Numbered from the stretch's first letter, positions 1 through 7,714 are shown. The stretch: DNA of 13,612 bases from Pseudomonadales bacterium (GCA_021736745.1 JAIPFG010000050.1:1-13612); one strand, 5' to 3'. Numbers and translations are program-made. The notes: generated by a model from the letters alone, not told the origin.

Positions 1-6
1 TATCCA

Positions 7-35
7 AAATACTGGGGTTTGAGGCCTAATTTGTC
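7..35. repeat. Imperfect direct repeat, left copy
   Basis: The 29 bases starting AAATACTGGGGTTT match 584-612 at 26 of 29 positions by direct reading. The shared core is AAATACTGGGGTTT, then GGCCTA, then TTTGTC. The two copies flank the decayed GGDEF segment, with starts 577 bases apart. The origin is unknown. It could be a duplicated target, an end of a small non-autonomous element, or a dispersed genomic repeat. Confidence 0.6.
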
Positions 36-219
36 TTCGTTTTTACTATTAAGCTTTAAATTCATCGCAGCTACCCACCGCCTTACTAATTGGTAGCTCT
101 GATAAATCGAAAGTTGCTAAAAATTACTAATAGAATAGTGAGGAGGTTAAAACCAGGAAGTCGAAGCTTGATTTCGTATACTTCAGATAACGGCCATTAG
201 CGAACACCGCATAAAATAA

Positions 220-368
220 ATGCGTTCCCTTTATTTTCCTTTATTCCCAGCCAGTATCGGCACCGCCCTTTACCCAGATCAGGGTGAAAATCCAGAACAA
301 CTAATTCGGCATGCGGACCAAAGCATGTATCATGCAAAACCCCATTAGCTGGGGGCAATGGAAGGATA
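220..368 (+). pseudogene. GGDEF (diguanylate cyclase) C-terminal relic
   Basis: Reading from 220, the frame gives SIGTALYPDQGENPEQLI followed by RHADQSMYHAKPH and a stop at 346-348. This is the characteristic end of a GGDEF domain, where SIG, YP, LI.HAD and MY.AK are conserved. After the stop, a frame shifted by two bases continues with AGGNGR, which is the expected next stretch of such proteins (usually K..GGNG). The copy is therefore frameshifted. The upstream part, including the GGDEF active-site motif, and any downstream EAL domain are absent. It cannot make c-di-GMP. It is a fragment left by deletion or by movement of surrounding DNA. Confidence 0.65.
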
Positions 369-583
369 AAAGCTTTGCCATTTTATCTTGGTTAAAAAAT
401 AGCATGCTTACCCATCTCAATAATGATAATAACGACAAAAAAGAAAATTTAGCTGCATTTCAGAGGTGGATCAACTAATCGCTGAATTACACAATTTGTG
501 TTGGCGTCGATTGGAAACTGAGCTTCTTGATACCAAACGAAGACATATGAAAGTCTTCGCTTTAATTCAAAATTTAGCCTCCG

Positions 584-612
584 AAATACTGGGGTTTACG
601 GCCTACTTTGTC
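584..612. repeat. Imperfect direct repeat, right copy
   Basis: This is the second copy of the 29-base repeat found at 7-35, with three differences. It is followed by the inverted pair CTTTGTC/GACAAAG at 606-612 and 639-645, so this copy can form a hairpin that the left copy cannot. Confidence 0.6.
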
Positions 613-694
613 AACCCTACCTGAGGCTAGATAAGGCCGACAAAGGAGGAATAACGGAATTGCTATAACAACAGATCTTTGTCATTAACTACCG

Positions 695-2854
695 TCAAAA
701 TCGATAATGTAATGATAGGGTTAAGACATGAGCATCATAATTTGGCTCTTCCCAACCGAAAGCAATAGTTGAAAAATTACGGCTGTCCCAAGCCCAGTCA
801 TCACAACGATAACGTTCGTAAATATAGCGTCCGCGAATATCCATCTGGTCATTAAGGTGCCAATTGGCTGAGGCTTCAATACGATGCACATTAGTCCCGC
901 TATTCGGCATAGCTTCAGGCTCAAACTCATTTAACAACCATTTTCCTGATTGACTACTGTCAGAATCCAGGTATGACGTGCTGAATTCTAGATCCAGGGT
1001 ATCCTCAATGGCCTGCCAATTTACAAGGACACCATAAGACTCGGAGTTATTATCCGAATCTATCTGCCAACGACCGACGACGGTGCCATTCCCTTCGCTC
1101 TGCTGTCCTGTCTGTTCCCACTCCACTTGTTCAAAAATTACATATCCGGTTATCGATAATTCCAGACTTAAGGCCCAGGATAGATCCAGCGATAACACTT
1201 GGGAATCACGCTCATCAATCCCAAAGAAATCATTATCAAAGTTATCCCGGATGATATCCAAGCTACCGCTTGCCATTAGTGTTTCGGTGAAGGGATAGTC
1301 CACTCTCAACTTGTAAAGCATGCGGTCATACTCAGTAAGAAAGGTCGGTATAGCGGCTTCGGGAGTGGCTTCCGGTTCGGCAGAATGAAGGTGGCTCTCA
1401 CGCTCTTCACTGAGGTCGGTATCTAGCTGACTGTATTCCACCCGAAACTTGATATTTGCTCGACCCAACAATGGCAGATGGTACTCTGTCCAGTAGAGGT
1501 TTTCTTCGGTCTCATCGGTAAATTTACCAGTAACTTCTTCAGTTTCCCGATCCATCACTTCATGATCCCACCCTAACCGCAGCCGCGAGCGATTGGCAAA
1601 ACGGTAGCCTCCCTCAATACTGATAAGCTCAGAGTCCTTATCAAATACATGGGTTGTGCCAGATGCCTTGGAAACTGAGCCACTGTAAAGAATGTAATCC
1701 GCAGGGAAAGCATTATGTTTGCTGTCTTTATCTTTATAGCTGAACTCAACCTTATAGTTAAACCGCCGGGTTGGCCGCGAGCTAAGCACAATCCGTGCAT
1801 TTAGCCTCTCCACTTCGCCATCCAGCGAAGTTGCCGGTAACGGACTGAATGGAGAGCCAGAAAAGGATGAATAGTAATCGGGGTTTCCAACAGAGTACGG
1901 CAGGAAATCATCATCCTGCTTCGCCTGATTCCAGTCAGCAAAAAAGGACAGCCGCGTAAAGTCATTGATACTCAGACCACTATCAAAACTGATACGCAGA
2001 AACTCATTATCCGGGTACAGATCCAATTGCTGCAGGCCAACAAGGTGCTTTTCATCGGTCAGTGGATTATCAAAGCTCACCTGACCATTTTCATTATCAA
2101 ACTCCGAATAATACCCGGCCAGGCTCCACTGCCAACGTTTATCGGTATATTCCAGCGTTACTGTCATTTCATCATGCTGATAATCAACCGGCTCAATCAG
2201 CAGAGTACTCCCGGCAAAACCCTGACCACCACCCGTCGCTTTTTCTCCCTCCTTTTCCTGGCTGCTAAGATCAACACTGAGTGCCCAGTGATCACCAAAG
2301 TATCTGGTACCACCAAATTCAAAAGTATCACGTTTGACGGCAAAGTCCTTCTCACCATAAAAAGCCGGATCGGCGCTGCTGTTGGAGCCGCTACTACTGT
2401 CTGGGTTTATATACCCTGAAGGAAGCTGTAAATTACTCCGCGTCGGTCCGGCAAAGGGTGTCAGAGTATTATCCATCTCAACCTTGACACTTTGCCAATA
2501 GCTAAAGTTCATCCTGTAGCTACCCTGTTCACTGAGCCCGGCGTTCAGCTCCGGATGAAGTTCCGTGCTGCTATTGAGAAACCATCTGTGTAAATTGTCG
2601 TTACCAATTCCACTTAGCTGAACAGCCATAACGCCAAAGAGCCCATCACTCTGCAAAGGTTGGGTAAATTCACCAAATTTGCCATTGGCATTTTCAGTTG
2701 CACCCACGCCGATCTCAATGAAGTTATAGAAATCTGAGCTTGGCAGATCAGTATTACCCTCAAAACCAAACTCCTCCTGGCTCCACGCTGTCTTCACTGA
2801 TAAGACCAAAAAAATAAAGGTTACCCCAAAAGAAAGTTTACGCTGGCTGTTCAT
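695..2854 (-). CDS. MtrB/PioB-family outer-membrane beta-barrel of a porin-cytochrome conduit
   Basis: At 719 residues this has the usual length for MtrB/PioB proteins, the porins that sheath a periplasmic decaheme cytochrome so electrons can cross the outer membrane. A signal peptide is visible: MNSQRK, a hydrophobic stretch, then a probable cut after TAWS. The rest is alternating polar/aromatic strand sequence typical of a large beta-barrel, rich in Tyr, Trp and Asp. It ends in HYRF, and a C-terminal Phe is a usual outer-membrane assembly signal. The start is supported by a purine-rich AGAGGCGAG just upstream. It lies 36 bases after the decaheme cytochrome gene, its expected partner, and is last in the operon. 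Shewanella MtrB carries an N-terminal CXXC. This protein has no such motif, and I see only one Cys, near residue 676. MtrB, MtoB, PioB and DmsF roles cannot be separated from sequence alone. Confidence 0.9.
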   Translation of the reverse strand: MNSQRKLSFGVTFIFLVLSVKTAWSQEEFGFEGNTDLPSSDFYNFIEIGVGATENANGKFGEFTQPLQSDGLFGVMAVQLSGIGNDNLHRWFLNSSTELHPELNAGLSEQGSYRMNFSYWQSVKVEMDNTLTPFAGPTRSNLQLPSGYINPDSSSGSNSSADPAFYGEKDFAVKRDTFEFGGTRYFGDHWALSVDLSSQEKEGEKATGGGQGFAGSTLLIEPVDYQHDEMTVTLEYTDKRWQWSLAGYYSEFDNENGQVSFDNPLTDEKHLVGLQQLDLYPDNEFLRISFDSGLSINDFTRLSFFADWNQAKQDDDFLPYSVGNPDYYSSFSGSPFSPLPATSLDGEVERLNARIVLSSRPTRRFNYKVEFSYKDKDSKHNAFPADYILYSGSVSKASGTTHVFDKDSELISIEGGYRFANRSRLRLGWDHEVMDRETEEVTGKFTDETEENLYWTEYHLPLLGRANIKFRVEYSQLDTDLSEERESHLHSAEPEATPEAAIPTFLTEYDRMLYKLRVDYPFTETLMASGSLDIIRDNFDNDFFGIDERDSQVLSLDLSWALSLELSITGYVIFEQVEWEQTGQQSEGNGTVVGRWQIDSDNNSESYGVLVNWQAIEDTLDLEFSTSYLDSDSSQSGKWLLNEFEPEAMPNSGTNVHRIEASANWHLNDQMDIRGRYIYERYRCDDWAWDSRNFSTIAFGWEEPNYDAHVLTLSLHYRF

Positions 2855-2890
2855 GATTGCTCGCCTCTGACAAATCTGCTGAGTTTCCCG

Positions 2891-3820
2891 TTAGCGACGG
2901 AACGTCATACCCGCCGGATGATTTGTTCCGTGTACCTGACCATGACAGTTTGTACAGGATTTTCCAATCAGACGGTTATTGCCTACAACATTCCCTGTCA
3001 CATAATTGGTACCGACATGACGGCTAGCTATATGGCATTGCTGGCAGAGAAACGGTGGCCGAGCCGACAACAAGTTATCATTAACCGAACCGTGCGGTTG
3101 GTGGCAATGAGTACAGTCGTCCTGGACAGGCTCATGCTCAAAAAGAAAAGGTCCGCGTTTCTCTGCATGGCATTGATAGCAGGTCTCGTTTACGGTCATC
3201 TCAACCAGCATGCCATCCCCCTTGCCTCCGTGTACTTCATGACAACTGGTACAGGTCACGACCCCTTCTCGGATTGGGTGCCGTGAATATTTCATCAGAT
3301 TGGCGCGCTGATCCTGATGACAGCCCAGACAGACTTGAGCCTGCTCATTTTTTGAGCGCACCCGGTCCTTATAGGTATGAACAATGTGACAATCCGCACA
3401 GGCAATATCCGCTTTTGCGTGCTCACTGAGATGCCAATGTTTCTGTTGGCCGCCTTTGTGACAACCGAGACAAACGGCATTTTGATCCGCCGCACCCATG
3501 ACTATATCCTGATTGAAACTGATTGCCGCACGAAACTTTCGTGGCTGGTTGGCATGTTCGCCGGCTGGGCCATGACAGGACTCACAGCCTTTACCCGCCA
3601 GCGGGGTCCTGGCGTCCCCAACCATTCCGTGGGGTGTACGCAAAACCTCACGCGCCTGATTGGCATCATGGCAATCAAGGCATTCCTTCATATCGCCTCC
3701 GTAGGAGGTCGACAAGACCAGGCCAGCTCTGTCGCTTTCAGCCAGTACGACCCCTGTTGAGGTAATTAGCATCAATACTGTACTCATTACGGCTATAGTT
3801 CCTGTAATTACCCTCTTCAC
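2891..3820 (-). CDS. DmsE/MtrA/PioA-family periplasmic decaheme cytochrome c
   Basis: This cytochrome carries electrons through the MtrB-type barrel. Ten CXXCH motifs are visible, with the first Cys at residues 47, 79, 117, 141, 164, 190, 214, 236, 259 and 289 of 309. That is the number and spacing expected of MtrA/DmsE/PioA proteins, which are two pentaheme halves of about 310-330 residues. I chose the GTG at 3820: AGAGGGG stands just upstream, and the protein then begins with a clean signal peptide (MKRV, hydrophobic core, VLA|ESD). A longer frame opens at 3868 but puts 16 unlikely residues before the signal. The gene lies 66 bases after the upstream cytochrome gene and 36 before the barrel gene. 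No surface MtrC-like cytochrome and no DmsAB reductase is adjacent, so electron direction and the external partner are open. Confidence 0.92.
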   Translation of the reverse strand: MKRVITGTIAVMSTVLMLITSTGVVLAESDRAGLVLSTSYGGDMKECLDCHDANQAREVLRTPHGMVGDARTPLAGKGCESCHGPAGEHANQPRKFRAAISFNQDIVMGAADQNAVCLGCHKGGQQKHWHLSEHAKADIACADCHIVHTYKDRVRSKNEQAQVCLGCHQDQRANLMKYSRHPIREGVVTCTSCHEVHGGKGDGMLVEMTVNETCYQCHAEKRGPFLFEHEPVQDDCTHCHQPHGSVNDNLLSARPPFLCQQCHIASRHVGTNYVTGNVVGNNRLIGKSCTNCHGQVHGTNHPAGMTFRR

Positions 3821-3886
3821 CTGAACCCCTCTTCTTTGTTTTGTATGGACTAACAGTTTAAATACCACTCAACAAAAAACGAATAT

Positions 3887-4855
3887 TCAGAACCCAATCG
3901 CTCGCAGATCTACTTGTTGCTTGGTATCACCAATAGCGAGGGAGTAGCCAAAGGATACTAGGTGCATACGGCCCTCAGCACCATTTTCGTGAAGCGCCAA
4001 TCCAAAATAGTAGATACCCCCCAGCTGCAATGGGATTTCACCCGGTTCTGACGTACTCAGCGGCCTGCTAAATTCAATAATACGCTGCCCTCCTTCCAAT
4101 TTAACTAACGGCAGAATACTAGGCTGCAAATATTGACGCTGCTCGAGAACGTAGCCTCTCTTTCCAACACCCGCTGAAGAAATTGTCCATAATTCGAGAA
4201 ACTGTCCCTGCGCTAGCAACGCTGCCAGCTCGTCAGCGTCTTTGTAACTGACACCACCACCGGTTGAAGTGTTTTCAGTTCGAGAGCGGGAAAGATATTT
4301 GGTTAACATGGCTTCTCCACCACTGGGCATGCCTCTGGTATCATCATGGCAGGCTGCCCAACAACCAACTTGCGCAGTAGAAGAGTAGCTGTCATCACCA
4401 AGCATCATCGAAAAGCTAGCTTCAACATTTTCCTCGGCAGGCCAGGACAACCGCAGATGGAGGTTACCGGATTCATACGCGGCCTTGACCTCCACTGCAA
4501 TACTAGTATGTGTAAGCGTAGCCGCCGATTCGGCCAAATCATGCCCACCCTTTGCCAGGGTGGATCCCAATTCATCCTCTTCATCGTTGTGGCAATCACG
4601 GCAGCTCATTCCACTACGAATCTTCCTGGCACCTATTTTATGACTTGAGTGCGTCAACAACCTTTCCCAGGATGCTTGCCCTGGGTAAAACAAGGGAACC
4701 TGCTTTCCATTCACTTTCCCCCAGTCGATTCCGTAAGAGTTAAGCGAATAAAAACAAGACACTAAATAAACAGTTATCAAAGAAAGGTGCCTGACAGAAT
4801 TCAGAAAGATCCGTCTCACGCGACACACTGAATAAAGCTTTAATAATACATACAT
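3887..4855 (-). CDS. Periplasmic cytochrome with ethylbenzene-dehydrogenase-like (cytochrome c-552/DMSO-reductase-like) heme domain
   Basis: The 322-residue protein has an N-terminal hydrophobic export segment (about 21-40). A canonical CRDCH heme motif follows at 85-89, in a context (FYPGQ, SWE, DEEDE) seen in small c-type cytochromes attached to NapC/NirT systems. The remainder resembles the EB_dh heme-binding fold, with GCWAACHDD at 164-172. That motif is CX3CH rather than CXXCH, so the second heme site is non-canonical. The Thr/Gly-rich segment near TENTSTGGG and the C-terminal strands fit a beta-sandwich. The ATG at 4855 is preceded by GGGAG at good spacing. The gene sits between the broken NapC/NirT gene (56 bases) and the decaheme gene (66 bases). 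A role as periplasmic shuttle between quinol oxidation and the decaheme is inferred. Family placement is by motif and context. Confidence 0.75.
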   Translation of the reverse strand: MYVLLKLYSVCRVRRIFLNSVRHLSLITVYLVSCFYSLNSYGIDWGKVNGKQVPLFYPGQASWERLLTHSSHKIGARKIRSGMSCRDCHNDEEDELGSTLAKGGHDLAESAATLTHTSIAVEVKAAYESGNLHLRLSWPAEENVEASFSMMLGDDSYSSTAQVGCWAACHDDTRGMPSGGEAMLTKYLSRSRTENTSTGGGVSYKDADELAALLAQGQFLELWTISSAGVGKRGYVLEQRQYLQPSILPLVKLEGGQRIIEFSRPLSTSEPGEIPLQLGGIYYFGLALHENGAEGRMHLVSFGYSLAIGDTKQQVDLRAIGF

Positions 4856-4911
4856 TGGTACACTCCCTTTCCTTACTTGTTGATTACCCCGCCTGAAAAT
4901 TGGCCCATGAG

Positions 4912-5272
4912 CTAAAAATCAAATTCATCCTCAGTTGTATTATCCGGGAGTGAATGGGCAATGCCTTCGTGGCAGTCTATACAGGTTTTGCCATTCGATA
5001 TCTGCCTGTGAGCCTCTTGGGCCTTCCTGGACTGCAAGGCCAGATTCATCCGCTGAGCCTTATGGCAGTTACGGCAGGTTGCAGAATCACTGGCCTTCAG
5101 CCTAAGGTATTTCATGGTTATGGCAGCCAAGGCAGAAACGATCTGTATTGGTCCAATCCATGGCGGCATTGAACCCTAGTGTTCCAACGAAACCCAACAT
5201 AACATCCGCCAGCAGTAGGCCGCTGATGTACCAGTTTCCATTGGCGTTCTTAAATTTCTTCCAAATTTTCAT
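4912..5272 (-). pseudogene. NapC/NirT-type membrane-anchored tetraheme quinol dehydrogenase, internally deleted
   Basis: From the ATG at 5272 the frame reads MKIWKKFKNANGNWYISG, a transmembrane segment, then MDWTNTD and CLGCHNHEIP (first heme), and stops at 5102-5104. The next base run, in another frame, resumes with RLKASDSATCRNCHKAQ and later CIDCHEGIAHSLP, which are the last two heme sites and the typical C terminus of NapC/NirT/CymA proteins. About 120 of the usual 190-200 residues remain. The missing block covers the second heme (normally CPDCH) and the region before the third. The junction is near 5102-5106 and is out of frame. Intact relatives take electrons from quinol at the inner membrane and pass them to periplasmic cytochromes, so this loss would cut the operon's own entry point. 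A sequencing or assembly error cannot be excluded, but missing bases on this scale argue for a real deletion. Confidence 0.82.
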
Positions 5273-5340
5273 TCAGTAATTCTCTGCCCCATTTATTACC
5301 CAGACTACTTTTATACCCGCTATTTTCCCCCAGCTTGATT

Positions 5341-6243
5341 CTATTTAGGCAAAACCAACCCCGCCAATACCAGTAACGGTGTCGACAGGCTTAACAGAAC
5401 AGTCATCGCCATTATGGGTATAAGTTCGCTAGCCTCAAGAGAGTCAGTTATACGTTGTAAACCGGCAAAAGCCTTCACTGCAACTGGTAGAGTTATCAAA
5501 CCTAACAGGCTGGCGATGGGTAAAAAATTCATAATCACACCACCTACCAGCACAAGGTAACTTGCTAACAGGAAAGATCCATAGAGGAAACTACTGGCAT
5601 GAGGTCCAATCAATATCGGATAGTGACGACGACCGACTTGGGAGTCAGCCTCAATATCAGGAAATTGATTCACTAGAAGCAGGCTGCTCACAAGGAAAAA
5701 GGGGATCAGGGAGGCACTGATCGCGGTCGCGTCATAATTGCCAAGAATTACATAATGGGTACCCATCACCATCAATGGGCCAAAACCCAACCCTGGCGCA
5801 ATCAGACAAAGTAATGGATGGCGTTGAATCCAGGTGCTATAGCTGACAATAATAGCCATGCCCAACAGCCCCAGGGGTAATAGAGCAATTCCGCACAAGA
5901 TAACCAGCCAAATTCCAAGAACTGCAGTGCTAGTCAAAGAACCAACAGCAATCCACCAAGCCAGTGGTACTAGTTCAGGTGCTGCTGGCAGCACACCACT
6001 ACCACCACTAAATGGCGTACGCTCGGTATGCAGATCCAGGCCACTATTAAAATCAGTGTACTCATTGAACGCATTAACACTGATATGCGCCATCAATGCA
6101 CCACAAGAAACCAGTACCACGTAGCCAACCGGAATTGCTCCGTTAACCCAGTAAGCGCTCCCTATACCCAGAAGGACACAGACAGGGGTCAACGCTAGAA
6201 AAGGCGTTCGGATAATCCCCAAAAGCTGGTCTAAACGTGGCAT
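5341..6243 (-). CDS. UbiA-family (MenA-like) membrane prenyltransferase
   Basis: The 300-residue, strongly hydrophobic protein has about eight or nine transmembrane segments and both Asp-rich motifs of the UbiA superfamily. The first is NEYTDFNSGLD (N60, D64, D70). It resembles the ND..D...G.D of MenA more than the motif of UbiA proper. The second is NQFPDIEADSQVGRR (D196, D200), matching the second MenA-type site. These residues bind Mg-diphosphate of the prenyl donor, and the acceptor in MenA is dihydroxynaphthoate. GAGG lies about nine bases before the ATG. The gene comes first in the cytochrome operon, 68 bases before the NapC/NirT remnant, and no other quinone-biosynthesis gene is nearby. 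This suggests it tailors a quinone for the electron conduit rather than being the housekeeping enzyme. The acceptor cannot be read from sequence. Other UbiA-superfamily roles, such as heme or chlorophyll prenylation, are less likely. Confidence 0.85.
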   Translation of the reverse strand: MPRLDQLLGIIRTPFLALTPVCVLLGIGSAYWVNGAIPVGYVVLVSCGALMAHISVNAFNEYTDFNSGLDLHTERTPFSGGSGVLPAAPELVPLAWWIAVGSLTSTAVLGIWLVILCGIALLPLGLLGMAIIVSYSTWIQRHPLLCLIAPGLGFGPLMVMGTHYVILGNYDATAISASLIPFFLVSSLLLVNQFPDIEADSQVGRRHYPILIGPHASSFLYGSFLLASYLVLVGGVIMNFLPIASLLGLITLPVAVKAFAGLQRITDSLEASELIPIMAMTVLLSLSTPLLVLAGLVLPK

Positions 6244-6739
6244 TGTTAGAGCCTCGGTATTCTTATCGGTATAATTGTGGATGGCCGCAATTATAAACTT
6301 TTGCTTAAACAGACCCTGTAAATAATTCTGTGTAACTGCCCGCCTTCACTATACCCCCGGTTTATGTTTGATTCTATAGCATGAACTCTTCCTGAACCTC
6401 TTCCAATACCAGGTAAAAGTGAACTGGGACTATGTTTCTAACATGAAATAATACTGAAATAATCTGACCACATGGGCGGATCGGAATTGGATGCGAATTA
6501 ACACGCTAGGCAGCAATTGATCAACGGCATGGTGACTCGCTCAACTTGAGCTTCTTTTGTGCGGAGGTAGTGTTGAGTTAGTTTGGCGACGATCGCCAAA
6601 TGATCAAATGTAGAGTAGGTGATTGAAGATTACAGACTGCGCTGGTCAATTGAGTCGATCTTCAACCCACTGAATTTCTTTACAAACAACGACTGAAAAT
6701 GGCCTTTGTTTTAATTGAAAATTAGGCAAACATTTACTA
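6244..6739. other. Intergenic gap with inverted repeats; probable promoter region of the cytochrome operon
   Basis: No coding gene is supported in this 496-base stretch. A perfect 8-base inverted repeat, TTTGGCGA-cga-TCGCCAAA, lies at 6582-6600. A second pair, TTGAAGAT (6623-6630) and ATCTTCAA (6658-6665), could form a stem after the EamA-type gene that ends at 6740, though no U-tract follows. The minus-strand promoter of the operon should lie here. The only -10-like word close to the start codon is TATAAT at 6290-6295 (minus strand), without a good -35 partner, so I do not call it separately. Confidence 0.45.
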
Positions 6740-7660
6740 TTAACTTCCCGTACGTTTTCTAACCACCATCAAGATTCCGGCGCAGACAAAAAAAGCACCG
6801 AGAATATGAAAGTAAAATAATTCCTCGCCGAGAAAGGTCGTGGCTAGAAACGTGCCATATACTGGCATTAGATTAACAAATACGGCCGCTCGCCCTGGAC
6901 CAACCACACGGTTTGCTGAATTCCACATCGACATGGACAGGATCGATACAAATACAGCCAATACCAAAACCGCACCAATAACTTTAAAGCTAAGGTGTAC
7001 GGGTTTAAAATAGACCGTTTCAACCAGATAAAAAGGCAAAAGGAAAAAACTGCCTGCCATCAATATAATGAATAAAGCAGTAAAAGGTCCAAGCTGCTTC
7101 GGTAATTTGCGTAGATTAATTGCATAAAATGCATAACCCAGAGTCGCTAACATCACCAAAAGGTCGCCCTTGTTAAACCCAAAGTTTAAGATAACGTCCA
7201 GATTTGCTTTTGTTACCATTATTCCAACGCCCAGGACTGCAGAAACAACGCCGACAATCTGAATACCGATTAAACGATCCCGCAAAAACACCCAAGCTAA
7301 AAAGGCCGTGACCACTGGTTGAGTCGCATTGACAAGCGTCGCATTAATGACCGTTGTATAGTTAAGTGAATAGAACAGCAGCGTTCCACTACCAACCATC
7401 AGAAAGCCTAGCCCCGACAAAACTTTCATGCTTTCCCGTACTAATGTCGACTTCTCCCTTAGCTCCCGCCAAACAAAGGGCAACAGGATTAGCGAAGCAA
7501 TAATCCAGCGCCAAAAGGAAAGTCCAATTAGCGGTATGTCTTCATGTACGGCACGCGCAATAACAACGCCTAATGCCCACAAAAATATCGTTGTAGCAAG
7601 CATTAGATAAGCTTCTGCCGCCCCTATTTTCCGCTCTAAGATAAGCGTATTTTCACTCAT
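6740..7660 (-). CDS. EamA/DMT-family metabolite exporter (10 TM)
   Basis: The 306-residue integral membrane protein is built as two EamA repeats of five segments each. The first repeat contains WALGVVIARAV and the conserved FWRW segment. The second contains GDLLVMLATLGYAFYAI and ends GAFFVCAGILMVVRKR. Residues ATQPVVTAFLAWVFLRDRL near the end of repeat one and LMPVYGTFLATTFLGEEL in repeat two are the duplicated family signature. I chose the ATG at 7660 because GGGGAG lies nine bases before it. The TTG at 7669 touches that site and would leave no spacing. Family members export amino acids, metabolites or nucleotide sugars, and the substrate is unknown here. The gene is divergent from the TauE-like gene and shares its intergenic region, so it may belong to the same physiological unit. 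Confidence 0.88.
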   Translation of the reverse strand: MSENTLILERKIGAAEAYLMLATTIFLWALGVVIARAVHEDIPLIGLSFWRWIIASLILLPFVWRELREKSTLVRESMKVLSGLGFLMVGSGTLLFYSLNYTTVINATLVNATQPVVTAFLAWVFLRDRLIGIQIVGVVSAVLGVGIMVTKANLDVILNFGFNKGDLLVMLATLGYAFYAINLRKLPKQLGPFTALFIILMAGSFFLLPFYLVETVYFKPVHLSFKVIGAVLVLAVFVSILSMSMWNSANRVVGPGRAAVFVNLMPVYGTFLATTFLGEELFYFHILGAFFVCAGILMVVRKRTGS

Positions 7661-7714
7661 TCGATTCAACTCCCCAACCTAACTGGATTTCTTTATCCCT
7701 TCGATTACCGTCAA

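Larger units (their letters stand above)
1..694. other. Non-coding left flank with decayed sequence
   Basis: No intact gene is visible. The stretch holds a GGDEF-domain relic near 220-368 and two imperfect direct repeats at 7-35 and 584-612. From about 430 to 624 one frame stays open, with residues such as LCWRRLETELLDTKRR, but it lacks a convincing start or ribosome-binding site and I cannot assign it to a family. The inverted pair CTTTGTC (606-612) and GACAAAG (639-645) follows the right repeat. I see no clear terminator for the mtrB-like gene, which ends at 695 and reads into this region. Confidence 0.6.

Noticed and set aside
430..624. Open frame with LCWRRLETELLDTKRR in the left flank
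   Set aside because: It has no credible start or ribosome-binding site and no family I can name, and it runs into the direct repeat, so it is not listed as a gene.
2027..2419. A 130-codon plus-strand frame opposite the barrel gene
   Set aside because: It is fully covered by the MtrB-family gene on the other strand, with no ribosome-binding site and no family resemblance.
3821..3868. N-terminal extension of the decaheme cytochrome to 3868
   Set aside because: The GTG at 3820 has a strong AGAGGGG site and begins a proper signal peptide. The extension would bury that signal 16 residues in.
5105..5169. The 85-codon frame 4912-5169 as a complete small diheme cytochrome
   Set aside because: Its first 21 residues are an out-of-frame reading of the true NapC/NirT N terminus. 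The heme-bearing part matches only the C-terminal half of that family, so a deleted gene explains it better.
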